Of a DNA stretch of 64,000 bases, positions 17,139 through 26,864 are shown in pieces. The DNA comes from an uncultured Methylopila sp. (GTDB lineage Bacteria > Pseudomonadota > Alphaproteobacteria > Rhizobiales > Methylopilaceae). Every line of letters begins with the position of its first letter. Position 1 is the stretch's first letter. The position numbers and the translations under genes are program-made. The notes beneath the pieces are model-generated. The model saw only the letters and a program-made list of their open reading frames with translations, did no database searches and was not told the DNA's origin. The stretch is taken from contig CABHPB010000110.1 in assembly GCA_902168115.1 (NCBI GenBank), positions 1-64,000 of the forward strand. Reading direction: 5' to 3'.

Positions 17139-18230
17139 CTATTCGGCGGGCTCCGGCAGCGCCCGGGGCGAGCCTGCCTGGAGCGCCGGCGCGGTCCGCC
17201 GGACAAGCGCCAGGTTGACCACGCCCAGCGCGAACACGACGACCGCGCCGAACTGGTGCGCGAGCCCGAGGTGGAGCGGCACGACCATCACCAGCGTGGC
17301 GATCCCGAGCCCGGCCTGCGCGAGCATCAGGCCGACGAGCCAGCCGGCGCGGCGTCTTGCGCGGCGGTCGGCCGAAGAACGGAGCGTGGTCCAGGCGTAG
17401 GCGATCACGGCCGCCAGCAGCGCATAGGCGGCGAGCCTGTGGTTGAGCTGCACCAGCGCGACGTTGTCGACGAAGTTCTCCCACCACGGCGTGACGGCGA
17501 AGAGCGACTCGCGCGACGGCGAGAAGCCGCCGTCCATCAGCGGCCAGGTGTTGAAGGTGAAGCCCGCCCGCGATCCCGCCACCAGCCCGCCGAGCAGGAT
17601 CTGCAGGAAGGTCAGGACCAGCACGCCGTGGGCCCCTGCCCTCACGCCAGGCGTCGATGCGCGCTGGTCGCGACCGAACTGGCCCGCATGGACGAGGAAG
17701 AGCAGAAGCGTGGCGAAGAACAGCAGCGCGAACCCGAGATGCAGGGTCAGCTTCACCGGCGCGACGGCGGTCATCCCCGGCTGCAGGCCGGAAGCCACCA
17801 TGACCCAGCCGATCGCGCCCTGCGTGCCGAGCAGCAGGCCCATGCCGAACAGCACGAGGCCTTCCTTCAGGCTGACGCGGCGGGTGACCGCCGCGATCAG
17901 GAGGCCGAGCGCGAAGACGAGGCCGATCACGCGGCCGAGCTGCCGGTGGCCCCATTCCCACCAGTAGATGAACTGGAACTCGCCGAGCGACATGCCCTCG
18001 TTCAGCAGCTTGTACTGCGGGCTCGCGCGGTACTTCGCGAACTCGTCCGCCCAGGCCGCCTCCCCGATCGGCGGAAGCGCGCCCGCGACCGGCTTCCATT
18101 CGGTGATGGAGAGTCCGGAGCCGGTGAGCCGCGTCGCGCCGCCAACCACCACCATCAGCGCGACGAGCGCAAGGGTCAGAAGCAGCCAGGCGCGGACGAA
18201 ACGGCGTGGTTCGGTCAAGGCGGCGGGCAC
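17139..18230 (-). CDS. ctaA: Heme A synthase CtaA (COX15 type)
   Basis: A 363-residue inner-membrane protein with eight membrane segments that oxidises heme O to heme A for aa3-type oxidases. Family marks include GGATRLTGSGLSITEWKP in the first periplasmic loop, WEWGHRQLGR with a heme-ligand histidine, and the paired C-terminal half with LNHRLAAY and HLGLAHQFGA. The long form without the Bacillus-type truncation is usual for alphaproteobacteria. It starts with GTG at 18228-18230. No other cytochrome oxidase gene is nearby. Confidence 0.94.
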   Translation of the reverse strand: MPAALTEPRRFVRAWLLLTLALVALMVVVGGATRLTGSGLSITEWKPVAGALPPIGEAAWADEFAKYRASPQYKLLNEGMSLGEFQFIYWWEWGHRQLGRVIGLVFALGLLIAAVTRRVSLKEGLVLFGMGLLLGTQGAIGWVMVASGLQPGMTAVAPVKLTLHLGFALLFFATLLLFLVHAGQFGRDQRASTPGVRAGAHGVLVLTFLQILLGGLVAGSRAGFTFNTWPLMDGGFSPSRESLFAVTPWWENFVDNVALVQLNHRLAAYALLAAVIAYAWTTLRSSADRRARRRAGWLVGLMLAQAGLGIATLVMVVPLHLGLAHQFGAVVVFALGVVNLALVRRTAPALQAGSPRALPEPAE

Positions 18231-18332
18231 GGCGCTCGGTTCGTCTGTTGATCGTTGTCGGGCGGAGGCTGTAAGTCCCCGTCAAGGCGGGCGCAAGGCG
18301 GCGCGCCGCCGCGTCCTCGGAGCCATCGAGCC

Positions 18333-18542
18333 ATGCGCCCCCGCGTCAAGAAGCTGATCGGCGGACTCGTGCTGGTGGTCGGCCTGATTGTCTATTCGTT
18401 CATCGTGCTGATGATCGGCCAGTTCCGGCTGGCGCAATCCGGCCCGGTCGTCCAGCTCGCCTTCTTCGCCTTTTTCGGCCTGATCTGGACGGTTCCCGCA
18501 GCGATCCTGATCCGCTGGATGGAACGCGTCGATCGCCGCTAG
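18333..18542 (+). CDS. DUF2842 small membrane protein
   Basis: 69 residues with two membrane helices (about 8-30 and 40-62) and a basic N-terminus MRPRVKKLIGG. The size and the ending IWTVPAAILIRWMERVD fit the DUF2842 group of Hyphomicrobiales, of unknown function. Its stop overlaps the stop of the deacetylase gene read from the other strand. Confidence 0.75.
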   Translation: MRPRVKKLIGGLVLVVGLIVYSFIVLMIGQFRLAQSGPVVQLAFFAFFGLIWTVPAAILIRWMERVDRR

Positions 18543-19597
18543 CCCCGCCTCAGCGCGCGCCTTGCGAGGTCCATCATCGCAAAGGGCGCACCCGAGAGCA
18601 GGGCGTCCACCGCGGACCGGTTCTGGAAATGGCCGTTCAGCGAGACGCGCGGCAGCGCGTGAAGAGCTTGCGCGTGGGCGGCGGTCAGGTGACCCGGCCG
18701 CGTGGTCACCGCCGTCTCGAAGCCGAGGTCCCGCACGAGGTCGTAGTCGCGCGGGCCGGCGGCCGATAGATCCCCGACCGGATAGGCGAAATGGCGAGGG
18801 ACGACGCCGAGTCGGGCCGCGATCGCATCGCGCCCGTTGGCGATTTCGGCCCGCGCGACCTCGGCGGGATGCTTGGCGAGCATGGGATGGCTGACCGTGT
18901 GAGCGCCGATCTCGACGAGCGGGCGCCGGGCGATGTCCGCGAGCTCGTCCCAGCGCATGCAAAGGGTCTTCGCGAAGCCGAGGATGTCGACGCCGTTCGC
19001 CAGCGCCATCTCGCGGACCTCGTCCCGCAGCCGCTCTTCCGGACCCGCCCGCAGCGTCCAGTAGATCTTCGCCCAGGCCTCGTACTTCTCCGTCGTCGAC
19101 TGGCAGGCGACGAACCGCTCCTCCGTGCCGAGATCGAGGTTCAGCACCTTCGCGCGGCGGATGGCCTCTTCGAGCGAGAGCCACCAGAGCTCGGCCTCGC
19201 CGTCCGCGAAGGACGAGGCGATGTAGAGCGTGGCGGGAGCGCCGTGCCGTTCGAGAATCGGGAGCGCCAGATCGCGCACGTCCCGGTACCCGTCGTCGAA
19301 CGTCAGGTGCAGGAACGGTCGGTCGGAGCTTCCGGCCTTCACGCGCCGGACAGCCTCGTCGAGCGTGACGAAGTCGAAGCCGAGCTCTGCGGCGCGCGTC
19401 AGCGTCAGGTCGAGAAAGTCAGGCTCGACCTCGAGCAAGCGGTTGGGCGCGAACGGCTCTCCGGAGAACGGGCGGACATGATGGAGCGTCAGAATTAGCC
19501 CGAGGCCGCGCGTGCGGGACGCGAGGCGGGCGTTCGCGCCCGTCTTGTCCAGTGCGTCGAACACCGCCTGGAAGGCGCGGTTCCGCCATCCGCCCAT
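18539..19597 (-). CDS. Polysaccharide deacetylase (NodB/CE4 family)
   Basis: A 352-residue carbohydrate esterase 4 protein. The catalytic TFDDGY is at 99-104, with the metal-binding HTVSHP motif about 130 residues later and the FAYPVGD strand. No signal peptide is obvious, so it may act on cytosolic intermediates or be membrane associated. It lies at the edge of the exopolysaccharide locus and diverges from the GNAT-like gene, so removal of N-acetyl or O-acetyl groups from the exopolysaccharide is likely. Confidence 0.87.
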   Translation of the reverse strand: MGGWRNRAFQAVFDALDKTGANARLASRTRGLGLILTLHHVRPFSGEPFAPNRLLEVEPDFLDLTLTRAAELGFDFVTLDEAVRRVKAGSSDRPFLHLTFDDGYRDVRDLALPILERHGAPATLYIASSFADGEAELWWLSLEEAIRRAKVLNLDLGTEERFVACQSTTEKYEAWAKIYWTLRAGPEERLRDEVREMALANGVDILGFAKTLCMRWDELADIARRPLVEIGAHTVSHPMLAKHPAEVARAEIANGRDAIAARLGVVPRHFAYPVGDLSAAGPRDYDLVRDLGFETAVTTRPGHLTAAHAQALHALPRVSLNGHFQNRSAVDALLSGAPFAMMDLARRALRRG

Positions 19598-19761
19598 CGC
19601 CCGTCAACCCCGCACTCGTCCGCGCCGCGGATCGCAAACCGCTTTGAAACCATATTGGCAAGACCTTTCCGGAGGTTCACCGATCGCAGATCATTGCGGC
19701 CTAGTCTCCCGCATGAAATCGCCCGCGTGACGTCCGCGGGCCGGCGACCTGGACCAGACCG

Positions 19762-21027
19762 ATGCGTGCCCACGCCATCAAACGTGGCGGCGACCTCGAA
19801 GCCGAGACGACGACGACGCCCGGCTCCGTTCCCGGAGCCGTCGGCGATGCGCGCGTCCGTCCGGCCCGCGCCTTCGAGACGGTTGAGGTCCATGACGAGA
19901 TCGCTCCGGTGGCCGGGCTGTGGGACGATCTGCGTCGTCAGTCGCTCGCGACGCCCTACCAGTCGCCCGGCTTTCTCGGCCCATGGGCGCGGCACGTCGC
20001 GTTCTATGAAGGCTTCACGCCGGCCGTCGTGATCGCCCGCGACGCGGAGGGCCGCGCCGCCGCGCTTGTCCCGCTCGGGGTCCGGATCAAGATGGGCGTG
20101 CGGGTCGCCCGCTTCATGGGCGGCACGCACGTCAACTACAATTTGCCCGTCATCCGGCGCGACCTGATCGGCGTCTTCGACGAATCCGAGGTCCGCCGGC
20201 TGCTGACGGAAGCGGCGCGCGCCCTGCGTCTCGACGCCTTCGCGCTGTGCAGCCAGCCTTACGAGTGGGAGGGCGTCGCCAATCCGTTCGCGGCGCTGCC
20301 CCGGCAGCCCTCGCCCGACGCCGGCTTCTGCGGCCCGCTTGCGCCGAGCCTTGAGGATCATCTCAAGCTGTTTATGTCCGCGAAGTCGCGCTCGAACCAG
20401 CGCCGCAAGATGCGCCGCTTCGAGGAGCGCGGGACGCCACGCGCCTATCGCGCGGTCGAGCCGGCAGATCGCACGCGCCTGCTCGACGCCTATTTCCACC
20501 AGAAGGCGCAGCAGTTCGCCGTCCGCGGCATCCCGAACGTGTTCGAGCGGCCGGGCGTCCACGACTTCCTCGCCGAGGCCGCCGCGACGTCCGGCGGCGC
20601 GCCGGTCATCGATCTGTACGGCTTCGACCTCGACGACGAGGTGATCGCCGTCACCGGAGGCGTGACCGACGGCGGCCGCTACTGCGGCATGTTCATCTCG
20701 ATCACCAATGGCGAGCACGCCAAGTACAGCCCTGGCGAGATGCTGATGAACTTCGTGGTCGAGGATTCGATCGTGCGCGGCATCCGCACCTTCGACCTCG
20801 GCGTCGGCGCCGCGATCTACAAGAAGATGTACTGCCCGCGGGAAGAGCCGCTGTTCGACACGATCTTCGGCGTGACGCCCAAGGGCAAGGCCGCGGCCTT
20901 CGCCTTCTCGGCCATGACCCGCGCCAAGGCGAAGATCAAGTCGACGCCCTGGGCCTACCGGCTGGCCCAGCGCATCCGGAAGCTGAAGTCCGGGCGGGAC
21001 GAGCTTCCGTCCGGCGACGAGGCCTGA
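19762..21027 (+). CDS. GNAT/CelD-BcsL-like acyltransferase family protein
   Basis: 421 residues with the double-GNAT (FemAB-like) fold of the BioF2/CelD group, seen as SAKSRSNQRRKMRRFEERG around 210 and the C-terminal FDLGVGAAIYKKMYC motif. Such genes accompany exopolysaccharide and cellulose loci and probably transfer an acyl group to the polymer precursor. The first 30 residues are low complexity and the ATG at 19762 lacks a good ribosome site, so a later start is possible. Its stop abuts, with no spacer, the stop of the chain-length gene from the other strand. Confidence 0.78.
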   Translation: MRAHAIKRGGDLEAETTTTPGSVPGAVGDARVRPARAFETVEVHDEIAPVAGLWDDLRRQSLATPYQSPGFLGPWARHVAFYEGFTPAVVIARDAEGRAAALVPLGVRIKMGVRVARFMGGTHVNYNLPVIRRDLIGVFDESEVRRLLTEAARALRLDAFALCSQPYEWEGVANPFAALPRQPSPDAGFCGPLAPSLEDHLKLFMSAKSRSNQRRKMRRFEERGTPRAYRAVEPADRTRLLDAYFHQKAQQFAVRGIPNVFERPGVHDFLAEAAATSGGAPVIDLYGFDLDDEVIAVTGGVTDGGRYCGMFISITNGEHAKYSPGEMLMNFVVEDSIVRGIRTFDLGVGAAIYKKMYCPREEPLFDTIFGVTPKGKAAAFAFSAMTRAKAKIKSTPWAYRLAQRIRKLKSGRDELPSGDEA

Positions 21028-23292
21028 TCAGGCGGCGACCGCGCGTCCCTTAGGCGATCCGTCGCCGTCCGGCACCAGCAGAACGACCACATCGTCGATG
21101 CCGGTCGCCCGCAGCCGGTCATGCGCCGCAACCGTCGCGGCGTCGGCCGAACCTGCGTTCGAGACCAGCACGGCGGCGGCGCAGAACGGCGCGAAGGCGT
21201 CAGCCGCGCCGGGCCCGCCAGGCGCGCTGATCATCACGAAGTCATAGGTCAGCGCGAGCGCCTCGAGGACGATCGCGAGCCGCGACTGCGCGGCGGGCTC
21301 CAGCCGGTCGAAGGGCTCGCTTCCGCGCGGCACGAAGTGCACGCGCGAGCCGTTGTCGCGGTGGATTGCGTTGGCGAAGGTCGTGTCGCCGGTCAGGAGA
21401 TCGCTGAGCCCCGGTTCGGGATCGCCCGCACCGCCGCCGGCCGCGTCGACCGCGACCACGCGCCTGCCCTGCTCCGAGATTGTCGCGGCGAGTTGCGCCG
21501 CGACCGAGGAGACGGAGAGCCCGGGAGACGAAGACGTGGCGAGGATCCGCAGCGCGCCGCCGTCTCTCGGCATGGCCGCCAGCTGGCGAGCCAGCGACGT
21601 GATGAGCGTGGCGTCGGCGCATTCGATCGCGGCCGGCTTCGACCGAGGCTTTTCGGCGTCGGCGCTCTTCGCCGCCGCGGCCGGCGCCGCGGCCAACTCA
21701 TCGTCCGCCGGCGAATCGCCCGCCGCCTTGGCGGCGGGAGCGTCCTTGGCCTGTGTCACCGGTCTTGGCGGCGAGATAGGCGCCGCCTGGACGTCCGGAG
21801 CCGGCTCCTGCTCGACGGTCTCGGGACCGCGCAGGCGTTCGCGCGGGGTCGTGCGCAGCGCGGGCGGCGGAACCGCGTCGCCCTCGTAGCCGCGCGGCTG
21901 CGCGCCGAACACCTCCGCCGCCGCGGCGGCGAACAGCGAGAGCGCGAAGGCGCCGATCGTGACGAGCAGGACGGTCGGAACCTTCTTCGGGAAATAGGGC
22001 TCCGTGGCGGCCGACCCCTTGGCGATCACGCGTGCGTCCGCCAGCAGCGCCTCCGGATTGTCGCGGGCGCTCGCCTCGCGATACCGGGTCAGCATCTGTT
22101 CGAGCAGGTCCCGCTGGGAACGGGCGTCACGCTCGAGAGCGCGAAGCTGGACGTCCTGGCTGTTCGCCGCGGCCGACGTCGTCTTGAGCTGATCGAGCTG
22201 CCTGGTGAGCGCCGCGACCCGGCCGCCGGCGGTCTTCGCGTCGTTCTCGAAGGCGCGGGCGAGCTTTTCGGCCTCGCCGCGAACCTGCTTTTCCAGACCG
22301 TCGAGCTGAGCCTGCAGTTCGCGCATGCGCGGGTGCTGCGGCAGCAGGGTGCGGCCTTCGCTGGCGATCTGGGCGGCGAGTTGGGAGCGTTGCTGCGACA
22401 GCGCGCGGACGAGCTCGGAATTGGCGATCTCAAGCGCCTCCGCTGGCCGTCCCTGCTTGAGCACGGACCGGATGACGTCGGCCTTGGCCTGCGCCTCGGC
22501 CTGCTGGGTGCGGGACGTCGAGAGCTGGTTTGCGGTTTCGCCAAGTTGCTGGGCGACGATGGTGGTGTTGTTGGAGCCCACGAGGAGGCCGGCCTTGGCG
22601 CGGAACGCCTCGACCCGCTCGTCGGCGTCAGAGACCCGGCCGCGCAGATTCGCGATCTCGTCGGCGAGGTACTGGCTGGCCTGCTTGTTGACCTCGCGCT
22701 TGGCGCCGCGCTGGACGTCGAGATAGGCGTCGACGAAGGCGTTCACGACGCGCGCGGCGAGATCGGGGTCGGTCGCCACGAACTCGACGCCGACGACGCG
22801 CGAGCCGGTGACGGGAAACACCGACAGGTTCTCGGCGACCCGATCGACCACGCGTTCGGTCTGAGACTGGCTGCTTCCGTGGCGGCCGAGGCCGACCGCA
22901 CGTAGCGCTCTCTCGATAAGCCCCGCCTGGGAGAACTCCGGCGCCTTTTCGAGATCCGCCGCGACGACGACCGTGCGAACTAGGTCGCGCGACTGGATCA
23001 GCTGGACCTGCGAGACGACGGCCTGTTCGTCCGGCAGCGGCACGTCCCGATCGGCGGCGCCCGAGCGCGGCGCGGCGCCCTCGCGATTCTCGATCAGGAC
23101 CATCGCGCTGGAGCGGTAGTAGGGCGCGCTGAGCTGGACGAAGGCGACCGCCGCCAGCGCCGCCAGGATCGTCGGAACGAGAATCCAGAGCTTGCGGCGC
23201 CAGATGCCCCGCCCGAGCGCGCGCAAATCGATCTCGCCGCCGCCGTCGGCGGCGCGGGAGACGTCCAGATCGCGAGCGCCGCTCTGGGCCAT
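21028..23292 (-). CDS. Wzc/GumC-like chain-length protein with degenerate BY-kinase domain
   Basis: 754 residues. Wzz domain: helix at 36-54, periplasmic coiled coil about 200-410, second helix at 437-458. After an Ala/Pro/Lys linker (465-555) comes a ParA/BY-kinase-like domain (580-745). Its Walker A region at 586-597 reads TSSSPGLSVSSV without the GK[S/T], the A' strand at 612-618 lacks the second Asp and Arg, the B strand at 684-692 lacks Asp, and there is no C-terminal tyrosine cluster. It should set chain length but not phosphorylate. The ATG at 23290-23292 follows GAGG. Confidence 0.85.
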   Translation of the reverse strand: MAQSGARDLDVSRAADGGGEIDLRALGRGIWRRKLWILVPTILAALAAVAFVQLSAPYYRSSAMVLIENREGAAPRSGAADRDVPLPDEQAVVSQVQLIQSRDLVRTVVVAADLEKAPEFSQAGLIERALRAVGLGRHGSSQSQTERVVDRVAENLSVFPVTGSRVVGVEFVATDPDLAARVVNAFVDAYLDVQRGAKREVNKQASQYLADEIANLRGRVSDADERVEAFRAKAGLLVGSNNTTIVAQQLGETANQLSTSRTQQAEAQAKADVIRSVLKQGRPAEALEIANSELVRALSQQRSQLAAQIASEGRTLLPQHPRMRELQAQLDGLEKQVRGEAEKLARAFENDAKTAGGRVAALTRQLDQLKTTSAAANSQDVQLRALERDARSQRDLLEQMLTRYREASARDNPEALLADARVIAKGSAATEPYFPKKVPTVLLVTIGAFALSLFAAAAAEVFGAQPRGYEGDAVPPPALRTTPRERLRGPETVEQEPAPDVQAAPISPPRPVTQAKDAPAAKAAGDSPADDELAAAPAAAAKSADAEKPRSKPAAIECADATLITSLARQLAAMPRDGGALRILATSSSPGLSVSSVAAQLAATISEQGRRVVAVDAAGGGAGDPEPGLSDLLTGDTTFANAIHRDNGSRVHFVPRGSEPFDRLEPAAQSRLAIVLEALALTYDFVMISAPGGPGAADAFAPFCAAAVLVSNAGSADAATVAAHDRLRATGIDDVVVLLVPDGDGSPKGRAVAA

Positions 23293-23455
23293 GCCCGAAA
23301 ACCTCGTTGAAGCGCGAGCGAGTCTCGCTGCTCCATTAAGACCACGCCATGGTTGCCGCGCAGTTAACCCGTCGCCTCGTGCGGCGTCGGACAACCAAAT
23401 CTTAACCATGCAAGGCCTAGTGAAGCACAGACTTGCCGCACTGCAGAAGGACTCG

Positions 23456-24022
23456 ATGATGAAGCCGGGCAGACTGTCGTCAGCGCTCGCGCTCGCAGCC
23501 GCGCTCGCCGGTTGCGCATCCGCCCCGCGTGCGGTGCCGCCGCCCCTCGCAGCGCAGTTCGACGAACCTTATCAGCTCGCCTCGGGTGACAAGCTCAAGG
23601 TCAACGTCTTCGGCCAGCAGAATCTCTCCAACAGCTACGCCATCGAGCCCGACGGCTCGATCGCGATGCCGCTGGTCGGACGGCTGAAGGTCGCCGGCCA
23701 GACGTCGGACCAGGTCCGGACGGGAATCGAGTCCCGGCTCAAGAATGGCTATCTCCGTGATCCGAATGTCTCAGTGGAGATCGAGTCTTACAGGCCGTTC
23801 TTCATCCTCGGTGAAGTCACGCAGGCCGGACAGTATCCTTATGTCGCCGGCATGACCGCGCAGAACGCCGTCGCCATCGCCAACGGATTTTCGCCGCGCG
23901 CCCAGCAGAACAAGGTCGAGCTCACGCGCCGGATCGGCGACCGCGTCTACAAGGCCGACGTGCCGCTCACCTACCCCATTCGCCCCGGCGACACGATCAC
24001 GGTGCAGGAGCGCTGGTTCTGA
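23456..24022 (+). CDS. Wza-like polysaccharide export lipoprotein
   Basis: 188 residues. A lipobox LAGC puts the lipidated cysteine at residue 20. Then follow a Poly_export domain (YQLASGDKLKVNVFGQQNLS to about residue 110) and one SLBB-like segment (FFILGEVTQAGQYPYVAGMT). This is the short ExoF/GumB type of outer-membrane polysaccharide exporter. It starts at ATG 23456 with AAGGA upstream, and is divergent from the chain-length gene with which it should form the export machine. Confidence 0.9.
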   Translation: MMKPGRLSSALALAAALAGCASAPRAVPPPLAAQFDEPYQLASGDKLKVNVFGQQNLSNSYAIEPDGSIAMPLVGRLKVAGQTSDQVRTGIESRLKNGYLRDPNVSVEIESYRPFFILGEVTQAGQYPYVAGMTAQNAVAIANGFSPRAQQNKVELTRRIGDRVYKADVPLTYPIRPGDTITVQERWF

Positions 24023-24122
24023 TCGCCGACTCGTGGGGTGCAAGTCACCAACGTCTAAGATATTCGCCTTATGATGCCTGCGAACTTCTTGGCGTAATCG
24101 GACGGACGACGCGAACCATTCC

Positions 24123-25274
24123 ATGAGCGCCCCTACGCCGCTGCGCATCATGCACGTCGTCCGGTCTCCGGTCGGCGGGATCTTCCGTCACATCGAGGAC
24201 CTCGCGATCTCTCAGGCCGCAGCCGGCCATGAGGTCGGGGTCGTCTGCGACAATCTCACCGGCGGCAGCTTCGAGGACGACCGGATCGCACGCCTCGGGC
24301 CGCACCTCGCGCTCGGCTCCGTGCGCATGCCGATGGCCCGGCAGGTCGGCATCTCGGACGTCGGCGCGCTCGCCAAGGCGCGATCGATCCTCGAACCGCT
24401 CCGGCCCGACGTCATTCACACCCACGGCGCCAAGGGCGGCGTCTTCGGCAGGGTCGTCGGGGCCTGGCTTGGCCGCTCCCGTCCGGTCGCGACGTTCTAC
24501 GCCCCGCACGGCGGCAGCCTGCATTACAGGCCGGGATCGATCGAGGGTCGCGTCTATTTCCGGGTCGAGCGCGCCCTGGAGCGGATCACCGACGCGCTGA
24601 TCCACGTCTCCGGCTACGAGCAGGTCGCCTACGCCGAGAAGATCGGTCAGCCCCGCTGCGACGCCTTCGTCGTGCGCAACGGCGTTCGCCCGGAGGAGTT
24701 CGAGCCGGTCAAGCCGAATCCCGACGCCAGGGATTTCCTGTTCCTCGGCATGCTGCGCGACGTGAAGGGCGTCGACGTGCTGATCGAGGCGCTGGCGAGG
24801 CTCCGTGCGGAAGGGCGGCCCTCCACCGCCATCATCGTCGGCGACGGTCCGGACGAAGCGTTGTGCCGCGCCCTCGTCGCCGAGAAGGGGCTCGACGACC
24901 TCATCTCCTTCCGGCCTTCGACGCCGGCCCGCGAGGCCTTCGCGCTCGGCCGCACGATCGTGGTGCCGTCGCGGGCGGAATCGATGCCTTACGTCGTGCT
25001 CGAGGCGATCGCCGCGCGGCTGCCGATCATCACGACGCGGGTCGGAGGCATCCCCGAAATCTTCGGTCCTCATTCCGGCGAACTGCTCGCGCCGGACGAC
25101 GTCGAGGGCCTGCGCGCCGCGATGAGAGCGGTGCTGGACGATCCCGACGGCGCGGCGAACGCCGCCGCCGCGCGCCAGGCCCACATCGGCTCCGAGTTCT
25201 CCGTCGGCGAAATGTCACGCCGGATCGAGAAAATTTATAAGGATGCGCTCGCACGTCGAAGTAAGACTTTTTAG
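24123..25274 (+). CDS. Group 4 glycosyltransferase
   Basis: 383 residues with the GT-B fold: an N-terminal donor/acceptor domain starting RIMHVVRSPVGGIFRHIEDL and a C-terminal Glycos_transf_1 domain with FLGMLRDVKGVDVLIEAL, VGDGPD and the E-x7-E motif in PSRAESMPYVVLEAIA. It should add a sugar from a nucleotide donor to the lipid-linked exopolysaccharide unit at the cytosolic face. Sugar specificity unknown. Only one such transferase lies in the locus. Confidence 0.9.
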   Translation: MSAPTPLRIMHVVRSPVGGIFRHIEDLAISQAAAGHEVGVVCDNLTGGSFEDDRIARLGPHLALGSVRMPMARQVGISDVGALAKARSILEPLRPDVIHTHGAKGGVFGRVVGAWLGRSRPVATFYAPHGGSLHYRPGSIEGRVYFRVERALERITDALIHVSGYEQVAYAEKIGQPRCDAFVVRNGVRPEEFEPVKPNPDARDFLFLGMLRDVKGVDVLIEALARLRAEGRPSTAIIVGDGPDEALCRALVAEKGLDDLISFRPSTPAREAFALGRTIVVPSRAESMPYVVLEAIAARLPIITTRVGGIPEIFGPHSGELLAPDDVEGLRAAMRAVLDDPDGAANAAAARQAHIGSEFSVGEMSRRIEKIYKDALARRSKTF

Positions 25275-25343
25275 ACGGTCAGCGTAAGTCGTTGTTGGGG
25301 TTTAGCGCGTAGGTTTCCGATCGAATTGAGGAGCCTGGATCGC

Positions 25344-26864
25344 GTGAACGATATGTCCCTCACGCAATTGAACCTTCACGAGCCGACGCCTCAGGAGCGC
25401 CCGAGACCATCGACGCTCAACGAGGAAGCGCGCGAGATCGCCGAGCGCTTCAGCGCCAAGTCGATCTCTCAGATCCTGCTCGTTGGGGGCGTGCGCCTCG
25501 CCGACGCCGCGCTCGTGATCGCGGCCGGCGCGGCGGCCTATGTCATGGTGTTTCCGGGCGAGCCCCGCATCGGCTGGCAGTATCTGCTCGCCATGGGGGT
25601 CGGCGCGCTGCTCACCTCGATCTTCGCACAGGCCGCCGACGCCTATCACATTGTCGCGTTCCGGATGCTGCGCGGCCAGATCGGCCGGATGCTGGGCGCC
25701 TGGGTGCTGGTCTTCGCAGGCTTCGCCGTGGCCGGCGCCTTCTTCGATTTCGGTGGCGTGGTTCCACGCACCTGGCTCGGCTACTGGTTTGCGCTCGGCG
25801 CGTCGGGGTTGATCGTCGGCCACACGTTGTTGGCGATTCTGGTCAAGAAATGGGCCCGTGACGGCCGGCTCGGCCGCAAGGCGGTCATCGTCGGCGGCGG
25901 CGAGCCGGCGGCCGAACTGATCCGAGCGCTCGAGTCGACGCCCGGCAACGACGTCAACATCTGCGGCGTGTTCGACGACCGCTCGAACGACCGCTCGCCT
26001 CCGATCGTCGCCGGCTATCCGAAGCTCGGCAACGTCGCCGAACTCGTCGAGTTCGGCCGCCTCGCCAAGGTCGACCTTCTGATCGTCACGATTCCCGTCA
26101 GCGCGCAGGGGCGCGTCGCGGAGATCCTGAAGACGCTGTGGGTGCTGCCCGTCGACATCCGCCTCTCCGCGCACACCGACAAGCTGCGCTTCCGCCCGCG
26201 CGCCTATTCCTATCTCGGCGCGATCCCGATGGTGGAGCTTGCCGAAAAGCCCATCCAGAACTGGGACTTCGTGGCGAAGCGCGCCTTCGACATCATCGTC
26301 GGCTCGCTTGCGCTGCTGTTCCTCAGCCCGCTGATGATCGGCACCGCGATCGCCATCAAGCTCGACACCAAGGGACCGGTGTTCTTCCGGCAGAAGCGCT
26401 ACGGCTTCAACAACGAGGTCATCGACGTCTTCAAGTTCCGCTCGATGCGCCACGACATGGCCGACCCGACGGCCAAGAAGGTCGTGACCAAGGGCGATCC
26501 GCGCGTCACCCGCGTCGGCCGCTTCATCCGCCGCGCCTCGATCGACGAGCTGCCGCAGCTGTTCAACGTGCTGAAGGGCGAGCTGTCGCTGGTCGGGCCC
26601 CGCCCCCACGCCGTCAACGCCCACACCTCCGAGCGGCTCTGGAACGACGTCGTCGACGGCTACTTCGCCCGTCACAAGGTGAAGCCCGGCGTCACCGGCT
26701 GGGCGCAGATCAACGGCTGGCGCGGCGAGGTCGACACCCCCGAGAAGCTGCGCGCCCGCGTCGACCACGACCTCTACTACATCGAGAACTGGTCGATCCT
26801 GTTCGACGCCATGATCCTGGCGAAGACCCCGTTCGCACTGGCCAAGGGCGAGAACGCCTATTGA
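25344..26864 (+). CDS. Undecaprenyl-phosphate glucose phosphotransferase (WcaJ/ExoY type)
   Basis: Initiates exopolysaccharide repeat assembly by moving a sugar-1-phosphate to undecaprenyl phosphate at the inner membrane. About 506 residues: four N-terminal helices (about 48-180), a CoA-binding-like Rossmann domain (KAVIVGGGEPAAELIRALE), a further helix, and the catalytic bacterial sugar transferase domain with KRAFDIIVGSLAL, DVFKFRSMRHDMAD, RRASIDELPQLFNVL and LVGPRPHA. I prefer the GTG at 25344, ten bases after AGGAG; ATG 25353 is the alternative. Confidence 0.92.
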   Translation: MNDMSLTQLNLHEPTPQERPRPSTLNEEAREIAERFSAKSISQILLVGGVRLADAALVIAAGAAAYVMVFPGEPRIGWQYLLAMGVGALLTSIFAQAADAYHIVAFRMLRGQIGRMLGAWVLVFAGFAVAGAFFDFGGVVPRTWLGYWFALGASGLIVGHTLLAILVKKWARDGRLGRKAVIVGGGEPAAELIRALESTPGNDVNICGVFDDRSNDRSPPIVAGYPKLGNVAELVEFGRLAKVDLLIVTIPVSAQGRVAEILKTLWVLPVDIRLSAHTDKLRFRPRAYSYLGAIPMVELAEKPIQNWDFVAKRAFDIIVGSLALLFLSPLMIGTAIAIKLDTKGPVFFRQKRYGFNNEVIDVFKFRSMRHDMADPTAKKVVTKGDPRVTRVGRFIRRASIDELPQLFNVLKGELSLVGPRPHAVNAHTSERLWNDVVDGYFARHKVKPGVTGWAQINGWRGEVDTPEKLRARVDHDLYYIENWSILFDAMILAKTPFALAKGENAY

